A DNA stretch of 64,000 nt from Mycobacterium noviomagense (GTDB lineage Bacteria > Actinomycetota > Actinomycetes > Mycobacteriales > Mycobacteriaceae), in assembly GCF_010731635.1 (NCBI RefSeq), contig NZ_AP022583.1:4154001-4218000 (forward strand), in the 5' to 3' direction. Made by a program: the position numbers and the translations under genes. The first letter of the stretch is position 1. Each line of letters begins with the position of its first letter. The notes beneath the pieces were generated by a model. The model had not been told where the DNA came from. It did no database searches and worked only from the letters and a program-made list of their open reading frames with translations. Below are positions 25,743-35,308 of the stretch, in pieces.

Positions 25743-27255
25743 TTCAGAACGCGGGCAGCACAGGTCGGGCTACGGCCTGGGACTGTCGACCCGCACCCAG
25801 GTCACCGGTTATCAGTTCCTGGCCCGCCGTACCGCGATGGCGTTGACACGGTGGCGGGTCCGCATGGAGGTCGAGCCCGGCCGCCGGCAGGCGCTGGCCG
25901 TAGTCGCGTCGGTGTCGGCGGCCGCGGTGATCTGCCTCGGCGCGCTGCTGTGGTCCTTCATCAGCCCGTCCGGGCAGATGGGGGAGTCGCCGATCATCGC
26001 CGACCGCGACTCGGGGGCGCTCTATGTGCGGGTGGGCGACACCTTGTATCCGGCGTTGAACCTGGCGTCGGCGCGGCTGATTGCGGGGCGAGCCGAAAAC
26101 CCGCACAAAGTGCGCTCGAGCCAGATCGCCGAACAGCCGCACGGGCCGATGGTCGGCATTCCGGGCGCGCCGTCGGACATTTCCCCGACCAGTCCGACGT
26201 CGTCGTCGTGGCTGGTGTGCGACTCGGTGACGGCGGCACAGGGTGTGGGCGCGCCGGCCTCGGTCACTGTGACGGTCATCAACGGCACCCCGGATCTGTC
26301 GGGCCGCCGGCACGTGGTCAGCGGCTCGGACGCGGTGGTGCTGCGCTACGGCAACGACACGTACGTGATCCGGCAGGGCCGCCGGTCACGCATCGATGCG
26401 GCCAACCGCGCGGTGTTGTTGCCGTTGGGATTGACTCCCGAGGAGGTCAAGCAGGCCAGCCCGATGAGCCGGGCGCTCTACGACGCGCTGCCCGTAGGCC
26501 CGGAACTGGTGGTGCCGAAGGTGCCGGAAAGCGGTAGCAAGGCAGACTTCCCCGGCGCCCCCGCGCCGGTGGGCGCTGTGCTCGTCACACCGCAAATCAG
26601 TGGGCCGCAACAATATTCGGTGGTTTTGCCGGACGGCGTGCAGACCATTTCACCGATCGTGGCCCAGATCCTGCAGAACGCCGGCACCCCGTCGGGCAGC
26701 ACGCCGGTAGTAGTGGCGCCGGCGACATTGGCGAAAATGCCGGTGGTCCACGGGCTGGAGCTGTCGGCCTACCCCGACAGCCCGCTCAACGTGGTGAACA
26801 TGAAGGAGAATCCGGCAACCTGCTGGTGGTGGGAAAAGACCACCGGCGAAGAACGCGCCCGCGAACAGGTGGTCTCCGGACCGACCGTGCCGGTCGCTAC
26901 CGGCGACACCAACAAGGTGGTGTCGCTGGTGAAGTCCGACAACTCCGGCCGCGAAGCCGACCGCGTCTACTACGGCCCGAACTACGCCAACTTCGTCGTC
27001 GTCACCGGCAACGATCCGGCCGCTAAGACAGCGGAATCGCTATGGTTGTTGTCAAAATCCGGGGTGCGCTACGGCGTGGACAACTCGCGTGAGGCACGCA
27101 CCGCACTCGGGTTGACCTCCAACCCGAGCCCCGCACCGTGGGTGGCGCTTCGGCTGCTGGCTCCCGGCCCTGAGCTTTCGCGCCAGGACGCACTGGTGCG
27201 CCACGACACTCTCCCAACAGACACGAACCCTGCTGAATTGGCGGTACCGAAGTGA
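25732..27255 (+). CDS. eccB5: ESX-5 secretion system protein EccB5
   Basis: A protein of 507 residues. GTG 25732 gives an N-terminus aligned with the 506-residue M. tuberculosis EccB5 (Rv1782). After GYGLGLSTRTQVTGYQFLARR comes one transmembrane helix (ASVSAAAVICLGALLWSFI, about residues 60-80), then a large periplasmic domain of repeated segments, with Cys in SWLVCDSV and ENPATCWWWE likely forming a disulfide. EccB5 is a core subunit of the ESX-5 inner-membrane complex and projects into the periplasm. The stop overlaps the eccC5 start (GTGA), so the two are coupled. Confidence 0.97.
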   Translation: MPSNSERGQHRSGYGLGLSTRTQVTGYQFLARRTAMALTRWRVRMEVEPGRRQALAVVASVSAAAVICLGALLWSFISPSGQMGESPIIADRDSGALYVRVGDTLYPALNLASARLIAGRAENPHKVRSSQIAEQPHGPMVGIPGAPSDISPTSPTSSSWLVCDSVTAAQGVGAPASVTVTVINGTPDLSGRRHVVSGSDAVVLRYGNDTYVIRQGRRSRIDAANRAVLLPLGLTPEEVKQASPMSRALYDALPVGPELVVPKVPESGSKADFPGAPAPVGAVLVTPQISGPQQYSVVLPDGVQTISPIVAQILQNAGTPSGSTPVVVAPATLAKMPVVHGLELSAYPDSPLNVVNMKENPATCWWWEKTTGEERAREQVVSGPTVPVATGDTNKVVSLVKSDNSGREADRVYYGPNYANFVVVTGNDPAAKTAESLWLLSKSGVRYGVDNSREARTALGLTSNPSPAPWVALRLLAPGPELSRQDALVRHDTLPTDTNPAELAVPK

Positions 27256-30200
27256 AACGAGGATTCGCTCGCCCCACGCCCGAGCGGGCGCCGGTGGTGA
27301 AACCGGAGAACATCGTCCTGCCGACGCCGTTGAGCGTCCCGCCCCCGGAAGGCAAGCCGTGGTGGCTGGTGGTAGTTGGCGTTCTGGTGGTCGGCCTATT
27401 GGTCGGCATGGTCGGCATGACGGTGGCCAGCGGCTCACGGCTGTTCCTGGGGGCCGGCGCCATATTTCCGATCTTCATGATCGGTGGCGTCGCGATGATG
27501 ATGTTCGGCGGTCGCTTCGGCGGCCAGCAGCAGATGAGCCGACCCAAGCTCGACGCGATGCGCGCCCAGTTCATGCTGATGCTCGACATGCTGCGCGAGA
27601 CCGCCCAGGAGTCGGCCGACAGCATGGACGCCAACTACCGCTGGTTCCACCCGGCGCCGACGACGCTGGCGGCAGCGGTCGGCTCGTCCCGGATGTGGGA
27701 GCGCCAGCCCGACGGAAAGGACCTCAACTTCGGGGTCGTGCGGGTCGGGGTCGGTATGACGCGGCCCGAGGTGACCTGGGGTGAGCCCCAGAACATGCCG
27801 ACCGACATCGAGCTGGAGCCGGTGACCGGTAAGGCGCTGCAGGAGTTCGGCCGCTACCAAAGCGTCGTCTACAACCTGCCCAAGATGGTGTCGCTGCTGG
27901 TCGAGCCCTGGTACTCGCTGGTCGGCGACCGCGAGCAGGTTCTGGGGCTGGCGCGGGCGATCATCTGCCAGCTGGCGTTCTCGCACGGACCCGACCACGT
28001 CCAGATGATCGTCGTCACCTCGGATCCCGACCGGTGGGACTGGGTGAAATGGATTCCGCACTTCGGCGACCCGCGGCGCCGTGACGCCGCCGGCAACGCC
28101 CGGATGGTGTACACGTCGGTGCGTGAGTTCGCCGCCGAGCAAGCCGAATTGTTCGCCGGCCGTGGGTCTTTCACTCCGCGGCACGCCAGCTCGTCGGCGG
28201 AGACGCCCACTCCGCACCACGTGATCATCGCGGACATCGAAGACCCGCAGTGGGAGTACGTGATCAGCTCTGATGGCATCGACGGTGTGACGTTCTTCGA
28301 CCTCACCGGCTCGCCGGTGTGGACGACCGTGCCGCAGCGGGTGTTGCGGTTCACCGACAAGGCCGGCGTGATCGAGACGTTGCCCCGCGACCGCGACACC
28401 TGGATGGTGATCGACGACAACGCATGGTTCTTCGCGCTCGCCGACTGCATGACCGAACCCGACGCCGAACAGTTCGCCCAGCAGATGGCGCACTGGCGAC
28501 TCGCGGAGGCCTACGAGGAGATCGGTCAGCGGGTTGTACAGCTGGGTGCCCGAGACATCTTGTCTTACTACGGAATCGACGATGCCGGCGAGATCGACTT
28601 CAACTCGCTGTGGAGCGGCCGTCACGACATGCTCAGCCGATCACGATTGCGGATACCGTTCGGCAATCGCGCCGACAACGGCGAGCTGCTGTTCCTTGAC
28701 ATGAAGTCGCTGGATGAGGGCGGCGACGGTCCGCACGGCGTGATGTCGGGAACCACCGGCTCGGGTAAGTCGTCGCTGGTGCGCACGGTGATCGAGTCGC
28801 TGATGCTCGCCCATCCGCCCGAAGAGTTGCAGTTCGTGCTGGCCGACCTCAAAGGTGGGTCCGCGGTCAAGCCGTTCGACGGGGTACCGCACGTCTCCCG
28901 GATCATCACCGACCTGGAAGACGACCAAGCGCTGATGGAGCGCTTCCTGGAGGCGATGTGGGGCGAGATCGCCCGCCGCAAGGAAATCTGCTTTTCCGCC
29001 GGTGTCGACGGCGCGAAGGAATACAACGAACTGCGGTCCCGGATGCTGGCCCGCGGCCAGGACATGCCGCCGCTGCCGATGCTGGTCGTGGTCATCGACG
29101 AGTTCTACGAATGGTTCCGCATCATGCCGACCGCGGTCGACGTTCTCGACTCGATCGGCCGCCAGGGCCGCGCCTACTGGGTCCACCTGATGATGGCGTC
29201 GCAGACCATCGAGAGCCGGGCCGAAAAGCTCATGGAGAACATGGGTTATCGGCTGGTGCTGAAAGCGCAGACCGCGGGCGCCGCACAGGCGGCCGGTGTG
29301 CCGAACGCGGTGAACCTGCCGGCGCAGGCCGGTCTGGGGTACTTCCGCAAGAGCGGCGACGAGATCATCCGGTTCCAGGCCGAATACCTCTGGCGTGATT
29401 ACCGCCGCGGCTTGTCGCTCGACGGCGAGGAGCAAACGCCGCTGACGCACGCCATCGACTACATCCGCCCACAGCTCTTCACCACCGCATTCACTCCGAT
29501 CGAGGTCAGTGTCGGCGGGCCGAACGGCCAAAGCGCGCTTCCCGAGGTCGTCGACGGCGAGGTGCTCAACGGCCACCGTGACGGCGAGGGTGAGGAAGAA
29601 GAGGCGCTGCGGACGCCCAAAGTCGGCACAGTGATCATCGACCAACTGCGCCAAATCGACTTCGAGCCGTACCGGCTGTGGCAACCGCCGCTGGATGTGC
29701 CGCTGCCGATCGACGAACTGGTGAACCGCTTCCTGGGCCGACCGTGGCAGCAGGACTACGGCACCGCCAAGAATTTGGTGTTCCCGATCGGCATCATCGA
29801 CCGCCCCTACAAGCACGACCAGCCCCCGTGGACGGTCGACACCTCCGGGGCCGGCGCCAATGTGCTGATCCTTGGGGCCGGTGGTTCGGGTAAGACGACC
29901 GCGCTGCAGACCCTGATCTGCTCGGCCGCCATGACCCACACGCCCGAGCAGGTTCAGTTCTACTGCCTGGCCTACAGCGGCACGGCGTTGACCACGGTGG
30001 CCAGTCTGCCGCACGTCGGCGGGGTCGCCGGCCCGACCGATCCCTACGGTGTGCGCCGCACGGTCGCCGAGGTGCTGGGTCTGGTGCGGGAGCGCAAACG
30101 AAGCTTCCTCGAATACGACGTCCCCTCAATGGAGGTGTTCCGGCGTCGCAAGTTCGGCGGCGAACCCGGCAGCGTGCCCGACGACGGGTTCGGCGACGTG

Positions 30201-31418
30201 TATTTGGTGATCGACAACTACAGGGCACTGGCCGAAGAGAACGAGGTGCTCATCGAGCAGGTGAACCTGATCATCAACCAGGGACCGTCCTTCGGCGTGC
30301 ACGTGGTGGTCACCGCCGACCGCGAATCGGACCTGCGGCCCGCGGTGCGCAGCGGCTTCGGTTCGCGGGTCGAGTTGCGCCTGGCCGCGGTGGAGGACGC
30401 CAAGCTGGTGCGCTCCCGCTTCGCCAAAGACGTTCCGCCCAAACCCGGTCGCGGCATGGTTGCGGTCAACTATGTGCGACTCGACAGCGACCCGCAGGCC
30501 GGGCTGCACACGTTGGTGGCGCGCCCGGCGCTGGGGAACACCCCGCAGGCGGTGTTCGAGTGCGACAGCGTGGCCGCCGCGGTCCGGCAGCTGGCTGTCG
30601 GCGAGGCGCCTCCGGTGCGCAGGCTGCCGGCCCGCTTCGGGCTGGAGCAGGTGCGGGCGTTGGCCGCCGCCGACCGGCGCCAGGGCGTCGGTGCGGGCGG
30701 AATCGCTTGGGCTATCTCCGAATTGGATCTGCAGCCGGTGTATCTGAACTTCGCCGACAATGCGCATCTGATGGTGACGGGCCGGCGCGAGTGCGGTCGA
30801 ACCACGACGCTGGCCACCATCATGGCCGAGATCGGCCGGATCTACGCACCCGGGGCGAGCACGGCCCCGCCCACGTCGCGTCCGTCGGCGCAGGTGTGGC
30901 TGGTGGACCCGCGCCGTCAGCTGCTGACGGTGCTGGGCTCGGACTACGTGGAGAGGTTCGCCTACAACCTCGACGGCGTGGCGGTGATGATGGACGAGCT
31001 GGCGGCCACGCTGGCCCGCCGGGAGCCGCCGCCGGGACTGTCGGCCGAAGAGTTGTTGTCGCGCTCGTGGTGGAGCGGCCCGGAGATCTTCCTGATCATC
31101 GACGACATCCAGCAGCTGCCAGCCGGCTACGACTCCCCGCTGCACAAGGCCGCGCCCTGGGTGACCCGGGCCGCCGACGTCGGGTTGCACGTGTTCGTCA
31201 CCCGCACGTTCGGCGGCTGGTCCTCGGCGGGCAGCGACCCCATGCTGCGGGCGTTGCATCAGGCCAACGCGCCGCTGCTGGTGATGGACGCCGACCCGGA
31301 CGAGGGTTTCATCCGCGGCAAGATGAAGGGTGGCCCGCTGCCACGCGGTCGCGGGCTGTTGATGGCCGAAGACACCGGCGTGTTCGTTCAGGTGGCGGCT
31401 ACCGACGTGCGCCGGTAA
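27252..31418 (+). CDS. eccC5: ESX-5 FtsK/SpoIIIE ATPase EccC5
   Basis: A protein of 1388 residues (M. tuberculosis EccC5 has 1391), a fused EccCa/EccCb. Two transmembrane helices lie near residues 35-80. Three ATPase domains follow: the first has an intact P-loop GTTGSGKS at 500-507, the second GAGGSGKT at 875-882, and the third a degenerate loop GRRECGRTT at 1177-1185. This is the motor that recognises WXG100 and PE/PPE substrates and drives export. The C-terminal end is intact (GVFVQVAATDVRR). In M. tuberculosis the next gene is cyp143 in convergent orientation; here a glycosyltransferase gene begins 27 bp on. Confidence 0.97.
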   Translation: MKRGFARPTPERAPVVKPENIVLPTPLSVPPPEGKPWWLVVVGVLVVGLLVGMVGMTVASGSRLFLGAGAIFPIFMIGGVAMMMFGGRFGGQQQMSRPKLDAMRAQFMLMLDMLRETAQESADSMDANYRWFHPAPTTLAAAVGSSRMWERQPDGKDLNFGVVRVGVGMTRPEVTWGEPQNMPTDIELEPVTGKALQEFGRYQSVVYNLPKMVSLLVEPWYSLVGDREQVLGLARAIICQLAFSHGPDHVQMIVVTSDPDRWDWVKWIPHFGDPRRRDAAGNARMVYTSVREFAAEQAELFAGRGSFTPRHASSSAETPTPHHVIIADIEDPQWEYVISSDGIDGVTFFDLTGSPVWTTVPQRVLRFTDKAGVIETLPRDRDTWMVIDDNAWFFALADCMTEPDAEQFAQQMAHWRLAEAYEEIGQRVVQLGARDILSYYGIDDAGEIDFNSLWSGRHDMLSRSRLRIPFGNRADNGELLFLDMKSLDEGGDGPHGVMSGTTGSGKSSLVRTVIESLMLAHPPEELQFVLADLKGGSAVKPFDGVPHVSRIITDLEDDQALMERFLEAMWGEIARRKEICFSAGVDGAKEYNELRSRMLARGQDMPPLPMLVVVIDEFYEWFRIMPTAVDVLDSIGRQGRAYWVHLMMASQTIESRAEKLMENMGYRLVLKAQTAGAAQAAGVPNAVNLPAQAGLGYFRKSGDEIIRFQAEYLWRDYRRGLSLDGEEQTPLTHAIDYIRPQLFTTAFTPIEVSVGGPNGQSALPEVVDGEVLNGHRDGEGEEEEALRTPKVGTVIIDQLRQIDFEPYRLWQPPLDVPLPIDELVNRFLGRPWQQDYGTAKNLVFPIGIIDRPYKHDQPPWTVDTSGAGANVLILGAGGSGKTTALQTLICSAAMTHTPEQVQFYCLAYSGTALTTVASLPHVGGVAGPTDPYGVRRTVAEVLGLVRERKRSFLEYDVPSMEVFRRRKFGGEPGSVPDDGFGDVYLVIDNYRALAEENEVLIEQVNLIINQGPSFGVHVVVTADRESDLRPAVRSGFGSRVELRLAAVEDAKLVRSRFAKDVPPKPGRGMVAVNYVRLDSDPQAGLHTLVARPALGNTPQAVFECDSVAAAVRQLAVGEAPPVRRLPARFGLEQVRALAAADRRQGVGAGGIAWAISELDLQPVYLNFADNAHLMVTGRRECGRTTTLATIMAEIGRIYAPGASTAPPTSRPSAQVWLVDPRRQLLTVLGSDYVERFAYNLDGVAVMMDELAATLARREPPPGLSAEELLSRSWWSGPEIFLIIDDIQQLPAGYDSPLHKAAPWVTRAADVGLHVFVTRTFGGWSSAGSDPMLRALHQANAPLLVMDADPDEGFIRGKMKGGPLPRGRGLLMAEDTGVFVQVAATDVRR

Positions 31419-31445
31419 GCCACTCGTGGCCAGCCGCGTGCGGCG

Positions 31446-32669
31446 ATGAAATTCGTGGTGGCCGGCTATGGAAGCCGCGGCGATATCGAGCCCTGCGCCG
31501 CCGTCGGCCGCGAACTGCTGCGGCGAGGCCACGAGGTTCGGATGGCCGTCCCGCCCAACATGTTTGGCTTCGTCGAGTCGGCCGGGCTGGCGCCGGTCGC
31601 CTATGGGCCCGACCCGCCGGCGTTGCTTCACGACGTGGATTCCGTGGGCACGGTTCAGAATCCGATCAACATGCTGCCCGACGTCATCGAGCACGTCACC
31701 CGGCTCTGGGTGGAGATGGGCACGACGCTGATGTCGCTGGCCGACGGGGCCGACTTGGTGTTGGCGGGCACCAACGAACAGGCGCTCGCCGCCAACATCG
31801 TGGACTATTACGGCATTCCGCTGGCCGCACTGCACTGTTTCCCGATGCGGGAGTTCGTTCCGGTGTTGCCGCCGCCGCTGGGGTGGTTGGATTTCCGGGT
31901 CACGGAGGAGGCAGCGAAGGCCCAGCGCCGCGCCCTGGGATTGCCGGAGCGAACCGGGCCCTCGGCGCGAGGGATGGACCGCGGATCGCTGGAGATCCAG
32001 GCCTATGACGAGGTCTGCTTTCCGGGGCTGGCAGCCCGATGGGCGGACGTGTCCGATCGGCGGCCATTCGTAGGCGCGCTGACGCTGGAGTTGGCGACGG
32101 ATGCCGACGAGGAGGTCTTGTCGTGGATCGCGGCGGGAACACCGCCGATCTACTTCGGATTCGGCAGCATGCGGGTGCCCTCGCCGGCTGACACGGTTGC
32201 CATGATCGGCGCGGCCTGCATGCAGCTAGGTGAGCGGGCGCTGATCTGTTCGGGCGCAAACGATTTCAGCGGTGTCCCACGTTTCGACCATCTCAAGGTG
32301 GTGGCCGCGGTCAATCACTCGGCCATCTTTCCCGCCTGCCGCGCGGTCGTGCACCATGGGGGCGTCGGCACCACCATCGCGGGCCTGCGAGCCGGAGTCC
32401 CGACATTGATCCTCTGGATTGGACTCGATCACCCGATCTGGATTTGGGCGGCTGCCGTCGACCAGTTGAAAGTTGGCTTCGCGCGGCCCCTCTCGGCCAC
32501 GACTGAGCAATCACTTGTCGCTGACCTGCGCTGCCTGCTCGCCCCGGAATACCTCACGCGAGCCCGTGAGGTCGCCGCCCTGATGACCAATCCGGCTGAA
32601 AGCGCCGCCATGGCAGCCGATCTCCTGGAAGATGCCGCCCGGGTGGGGCGCTGTGGCGAACAACCGTGA
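31446..32669 (+). CDS. MGT-type glycosyltransferase 1 (GT1 family, Rv1524/GtfA-like)
   Basis: A protein of 407 residues with the GT-B fold of sterol/macrolide/GPL glycosyltransferases. The N-terminal motif is MKFVVAGYGSRGDIEPCAAV, and the donor site holds [10 protein letters not shown] and the signature VVHHGGVGTTIAGLRAGVPTL. The family includes Rv1524 and Rv1526c of M. tuberculosis and the GtfA/GtfB enzymes that sugar-decorate glycopeptidolipids. It begins 27 bp after eccC5 on the same strand, so it may share ESX-5 transcription. It is the first of three paralogues, separated by 15 and 21 bp. Donor and acceptor are unknown. Confidence 0.9.
   Translation: MKFVVAGYGSRGDIEPCAAVGRELLRRGHEVRMAVPPNMFGFVESAGLAPVAYGPDPPALLHDVDSVGTVQNPINMLPDVIEHVTRLWVEMGTTLMSLADGADLVLAGTNEQALAANIVDYYGIPLAALHCFPMREFVPVLPPPLGWLDFRVTEEAAKAQRRALGLPERTGPSARGMDRGSLEIQAYDEVCFPGLAARWADVSDRRPFVGALTLELATDADEEVLSWIAAGTPPIYFGFGSMRVPSPADTVAMIGAACMQLGERALICSGANDFSGVPRFDHLKVVAAVNHSAIFPACRAVVHHGGVGTTIAGLRAGVPTLILWIGLDHPIWIWAAAVDQLKVGFARPLSATTEQSLVADLRCLLAPEYLTRAREVAALMTNPAESAAMAADLLEDAARVGRCGEQP
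31995..32168 (+). repeat. Gene-conversion tract, copy 1
   Basis: A 174-bp block nearly identical (a few silent differences by eye) to 33228-33401 in the next paralogue. The flanking parts of the two genes are clearly divergent. The block encodes the domain junction from [11 protein letters not shown] to PPIYFGFGS. Confidence 0.85.
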
Positions 32670-32684
32670 GTCGGGTCCGGCTCG

Positions 32685-33884
32685 ATGAAATTTGTGCTGG
32701 CAAGTTATGGAACGCGTGGTGATGTCGAGCCCTGCGCCGCCGTCGGTCGCGAGCTGCTGCGCCGAGGGCACGAGGTGCGGATGGCCGTGCCGCCGCAGAT
32801 GCTTGGCTTCATCGAGTCGGTGGGCCTGGCTGCAGTTGCCTGCGGGCCGGACTCGCTGCTACGGGATGAAGAGCGCGACCGCTTCTCGCGGCTTCAGGAT
32901 CCGGTCATCGCGCTGTGCGAATTCGTTGAGTATGCGACGCAGCTCTGGTTAGAGATGAGCACGGTGTTGTCGACGCTGGCAGACGGAGCCGACCTGATAT
33001 TGACCGGGATGAGCGACAAACAGGGGCTTGCCGCCAACGTTGCGGAGCATCACGGCATTCCGCTGGCCACGCTGCACTGCTACCCGATCGACGAGTTCCC
33101 GTCGATGCCGGCGACCCTGTCGTGGCTTGATCGACAGATCACGAAGGAGGCCGAAGACGCCCAACGGCGCGCACTAGGCTTGCCCCAGCCGACCGGTCCC
33201 TCGGCACCGGAGCATGATCTGCTGGAAATCCAGGCCTACGACGAGGTCTGCTTTCCGGGGTTGGCAGCCCGATGGGCGGACGTGTCCGATCGGCGGCCAT
33301 TCGTAGGCGCGTTGACGCTGGAGTTGGCGACGGATGCCGACGAGGAGGTCTTGTCGTGGATCGCGGCGGGAACACCGCCGATCTACTTCGGATTCGGCAG
33401 CACCTCCGTTGAGTCTTTCGCCGACTCAGTCGCCATGATCAGCGCAGCGTGCACGGAGTTGGGGGAACGAGCGTTGATCTACACCGGGCTCCATGGTTTC
33501 GAAAACATCCCGCATTTCGACCATGTCAAAGTTGTGGGCACGTTGAACTACGCGACCGTCTTTCCCGCCTGCCGCGCCGTTGTTCACCACGGCGGCGCCG
33601 GCACGACCGCCGCAGGCCTGCGAGCCGGAATCCCGACGCTGGTCCTGTGGGTCGGTCACGACCAACCGATCTGGGCAGGTGTCGTTCAACGGCTGAAAGT
33701 CGGTGCAGCGCGCCACTTTCCGACGATCACCCGGCACTCGCTGGTGGCCGATCTGTGCTCCGTCCTCGCTGCCGACTGCGTGACGCGTGCCCGTGAGGTC
33801 GCCGCTGCGATGACAAAGCCAGCGCAAAGCGTTGCCGGCGCCGCCGACCTTTTGGAAGACGCCGCCCGTGCGCGTTTGGGCTGA
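32685..33884 (+). CDS. MGT-type glycosyltransferase 2
   Basis: A protein of 399 residues, paralogue of the preceding gene: [20 protein letters not shown] at the start, [10 protein letters not shown] in the donor domain and [21 protein letters not shown] as family signature. The N-terminal acceptor half has diverged most from its neighbour (loop residues around 50-85 and 140-170), as expected if the three enzymes use different acceptors. The middle is almost identical at the DNA level over 174 bp. The ATG is 15 bp after the first gene, in one transcription unit. Confidence 0.9.
   Translation: MKFVLASYGTRGDVEPCAAVGRELLRRGHEVRMAVPPQMLGFIESVGLAAVACGPDSLLRDEERDRFSRLQDPVIALCEFVEYATQLWLEMSTVLSTLADGADLILTGMSDKQGLAANVAEHHGIPLATLHCYPIDEFPSMPATLSWLDRQITKEAEDAQRRALGLPQPTGPSAPEHDLLEIQAYDEVCFPGLAARWADVSDRRPFVGALTLELATDADEEVLSWIAAGTPPIYFGFGSTSVESFADSVAMISAACTELGERALIYTGLHGFENIPHFDHVKVVGTLNYATVFPACRAVVHHGGAGTTAAGLRAGIPTLVLWVGHDQPIWAGVVQRLKVGAARHFPTITRHSLVADLCSVLAADCVTRAREVAAAMTKPAQSVAGAADLLEDAARARLG
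33228..33401 (+). repeat. Gene-conversion tract, copy 2
   Basis: Partner of 31995-32168. Near identity stops abruptly after the FGFGS codons, which points to recent conversion and not to uniform recent duplication. Confidence 0.85.
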
Positions 33885-33905
33885 CTACGGCGAGCTAGGT
33901 TCGCA

Positions 33906-35078
33906 TTGATGAAATGTGTGGTAGCTGGCTACGGAGGTCGCGGTGACGTCGAGCCCTGCACGGCCTTGGCTGTGGAGCTGCAGCGGCGAGGCCACGAGGT
34001 CCGGATGGCGGTCCCGCCTAACATGCATCGCCTCGTCGAGTCAGCCGGGCTCGCAGCGGTCGCTTACGGGCCCGACTCACAGGCGCTGCTGCACGACGCG
34101 GATTTCGTCCGCAAGGTTCAGAACCCGATCAGCGCGCTACCCGAAGTCATGGACCACGTCACCCGGGTCTGGGCGGAGAAGAGCACGACGCTCATGTCGC
34201 TGGCAAACGGAGCCGATCTGGTGGTGGCGGGCATGAATGAGCAGGCGCTCGCGGCCAACGTCGCAGAGTATTACAGCGTTCCGCTGGCTGCGTTGCACTT
34301 CTATCCGCAGGTATTGCCCGTGGGGTCGCTGCATTGGCACATTACGAAGGAAGCTCAAGAGGCCCATCGCCGTGAATTAGGCTTGCCGCAGACAGCGTCA
34401 CGGGAAGCCGGAGCGCTGGAAATCCAGGCCTATGACAAGCTCTGCGTGCCCGGGCTTGCAGCCGAATGGGCGGAACATGGTGAGCGACGTCCCTTCGTCG
34501 GTGCGCTGACCCTCGAGTTGGCCACAGCTGCCGACGAGGAGGTCTTGTCGTGGATTGCGGCGGGACCACCGCCGATCTACTTCGGCTTCGGCAGCACGCC
34601 GATCGCGTTTCCAGCTGACACCGTGGCGATGATCAGCGCTGCCTGCGCGCAATTGGGTGAGCGCGCATTGATCTGTTCGGGGGCAAACAACTTCAGCCGA
34701 ATCCCACTGCCCGGCCATGTGAGGGTGGTTGAGGCGGTGAACCACTCAGCCGTCTTCCCGGCCTGCCGTGCGGTGGTGCACCATGGCGGCGCCGGTACGA
34801 CAGCCGCAGGCCTGCGAGCCGGCATTCCGACGTTGATTCTGTGGTTTTGGCTCGATCAGCCGATCTGGGCAGCGGCGGTCGGACGGCTGAAAGTTGGGAA
34901 ATCCCGGCAGTTTTCAGCTACGAATCGGGAATCATTAGTCGCGGATCTGCGCTGCATCATCACGCCGCAATACATCACGCGAGCGCATCAGGTGGCGGCG
35001 CTAATGACGAACCCCGCCCAAAGCGCCGCCAGCGCCGCGGATCTGCTGGAAGACACCGCCCGATCAGGAGGCCGCTGA
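33906..35078 (+). CDS. MGT-type glycosyltransferase 3
   Basis: A protein of 390 residues (or 389 from the second ATG). It starts MKCVVAGYGGRGDVEPCTAL, and has [10 protein letters not shown] and [21 protein letters not shown]. It is slightly shorter than its two paralogues because of a deletion in the acceptor-domain loop near residue 135. Twenty-one bp separate it from the second gene. It closes the three-gene set; the next sequence downstream is P450 debris. The role is the same as for the paralogues: sugar transfer to a lipid or peptide acceptor, identity unknown. Confidence 0.88.
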   Translation: MMKCVVAGYGGRGDVEPCTALAVELQRRGHEVRMAVPPNMHRLVESAGLAAVAYGPDSQALLHDADFVRKVQNPISALPEVMDHVTRVWAEKSTTLMSLANGADLVVAGMNEQALAANVAEYYSVPLAALHFYPQVLPVGSLHWHITKEAQEAHRRELGLPQTASREAGALEIQAYDKLCVPGLAAEWAEHGERRPFVGALTLELATAADEEVLSWIAAGPPPIYFGFGSTPIAFPADTVAMISAACAQLGERALICSGANNFSRIPLPGHVRVVEAVNHSAVFPACRAVVHHGGAGTTAAGLRAGIPTLILWFWLDQPIWAAAVGRLKVGKSRQFSATNRESLVADLRCIITPQYITRAHQVAALMTNPAQSAASAADLLEDTARSGGR

Positions 35079-35196
35079 TTTCGTGGTGGGCTTTCGGCGC
35101 GTCCGAGCTGGGCCGGCGCCGGTAGCTACCCAAGGCACGGTGCTTCAGCTCCGCTCGGAGATCCGCCTGAATCGTGGGAGCGCACCCGTGACCGGG

Positions 35197-35308
35197 TCAG
35201 CCCCAGCTCAACGGTAGGGACTTGAGCGCAAAACTTTTGGACGGGAAACTGATTTCGGGGGTGTAGCCCTGCGGCAGTTCGAAGTCGGGGGATCTGCTTG
35301 AGACATTC
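35197..35308 (-). pseudogene. cyp143-like 3' end remnant
   Basis: Read on the minus strand, the last ~36 codons of a CYP143-type P450 remain, including PDFELPQGYTPEISFPSK and the terminal [11 protein letters not shown]. The DNA matches the ends of the two P450 genes at 48252 and 49872, and so does the stretch before the stop (GTGACCGGGTCAGC at 35188). A one-base insertion breaks the frame just upstream, and homology stops near 35308. The heme and catalytic regions are absent. This is where the 3' end of cyp143 would lie if it had stayed next to eccC5. Confidence 0.85.

Noticed and set aside
28641..30014. 457-codon open frame on the minus strand
   Set aside because: Antisense to eccC5, whose frame is certain from homology; the antisense product has no family features.
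30126..31835. 569-codon open frame on the minus strand
   Set aside because: Spans the eccC5 end and the first glycosyltransferase in antisense; composition is that of a shadow frame.
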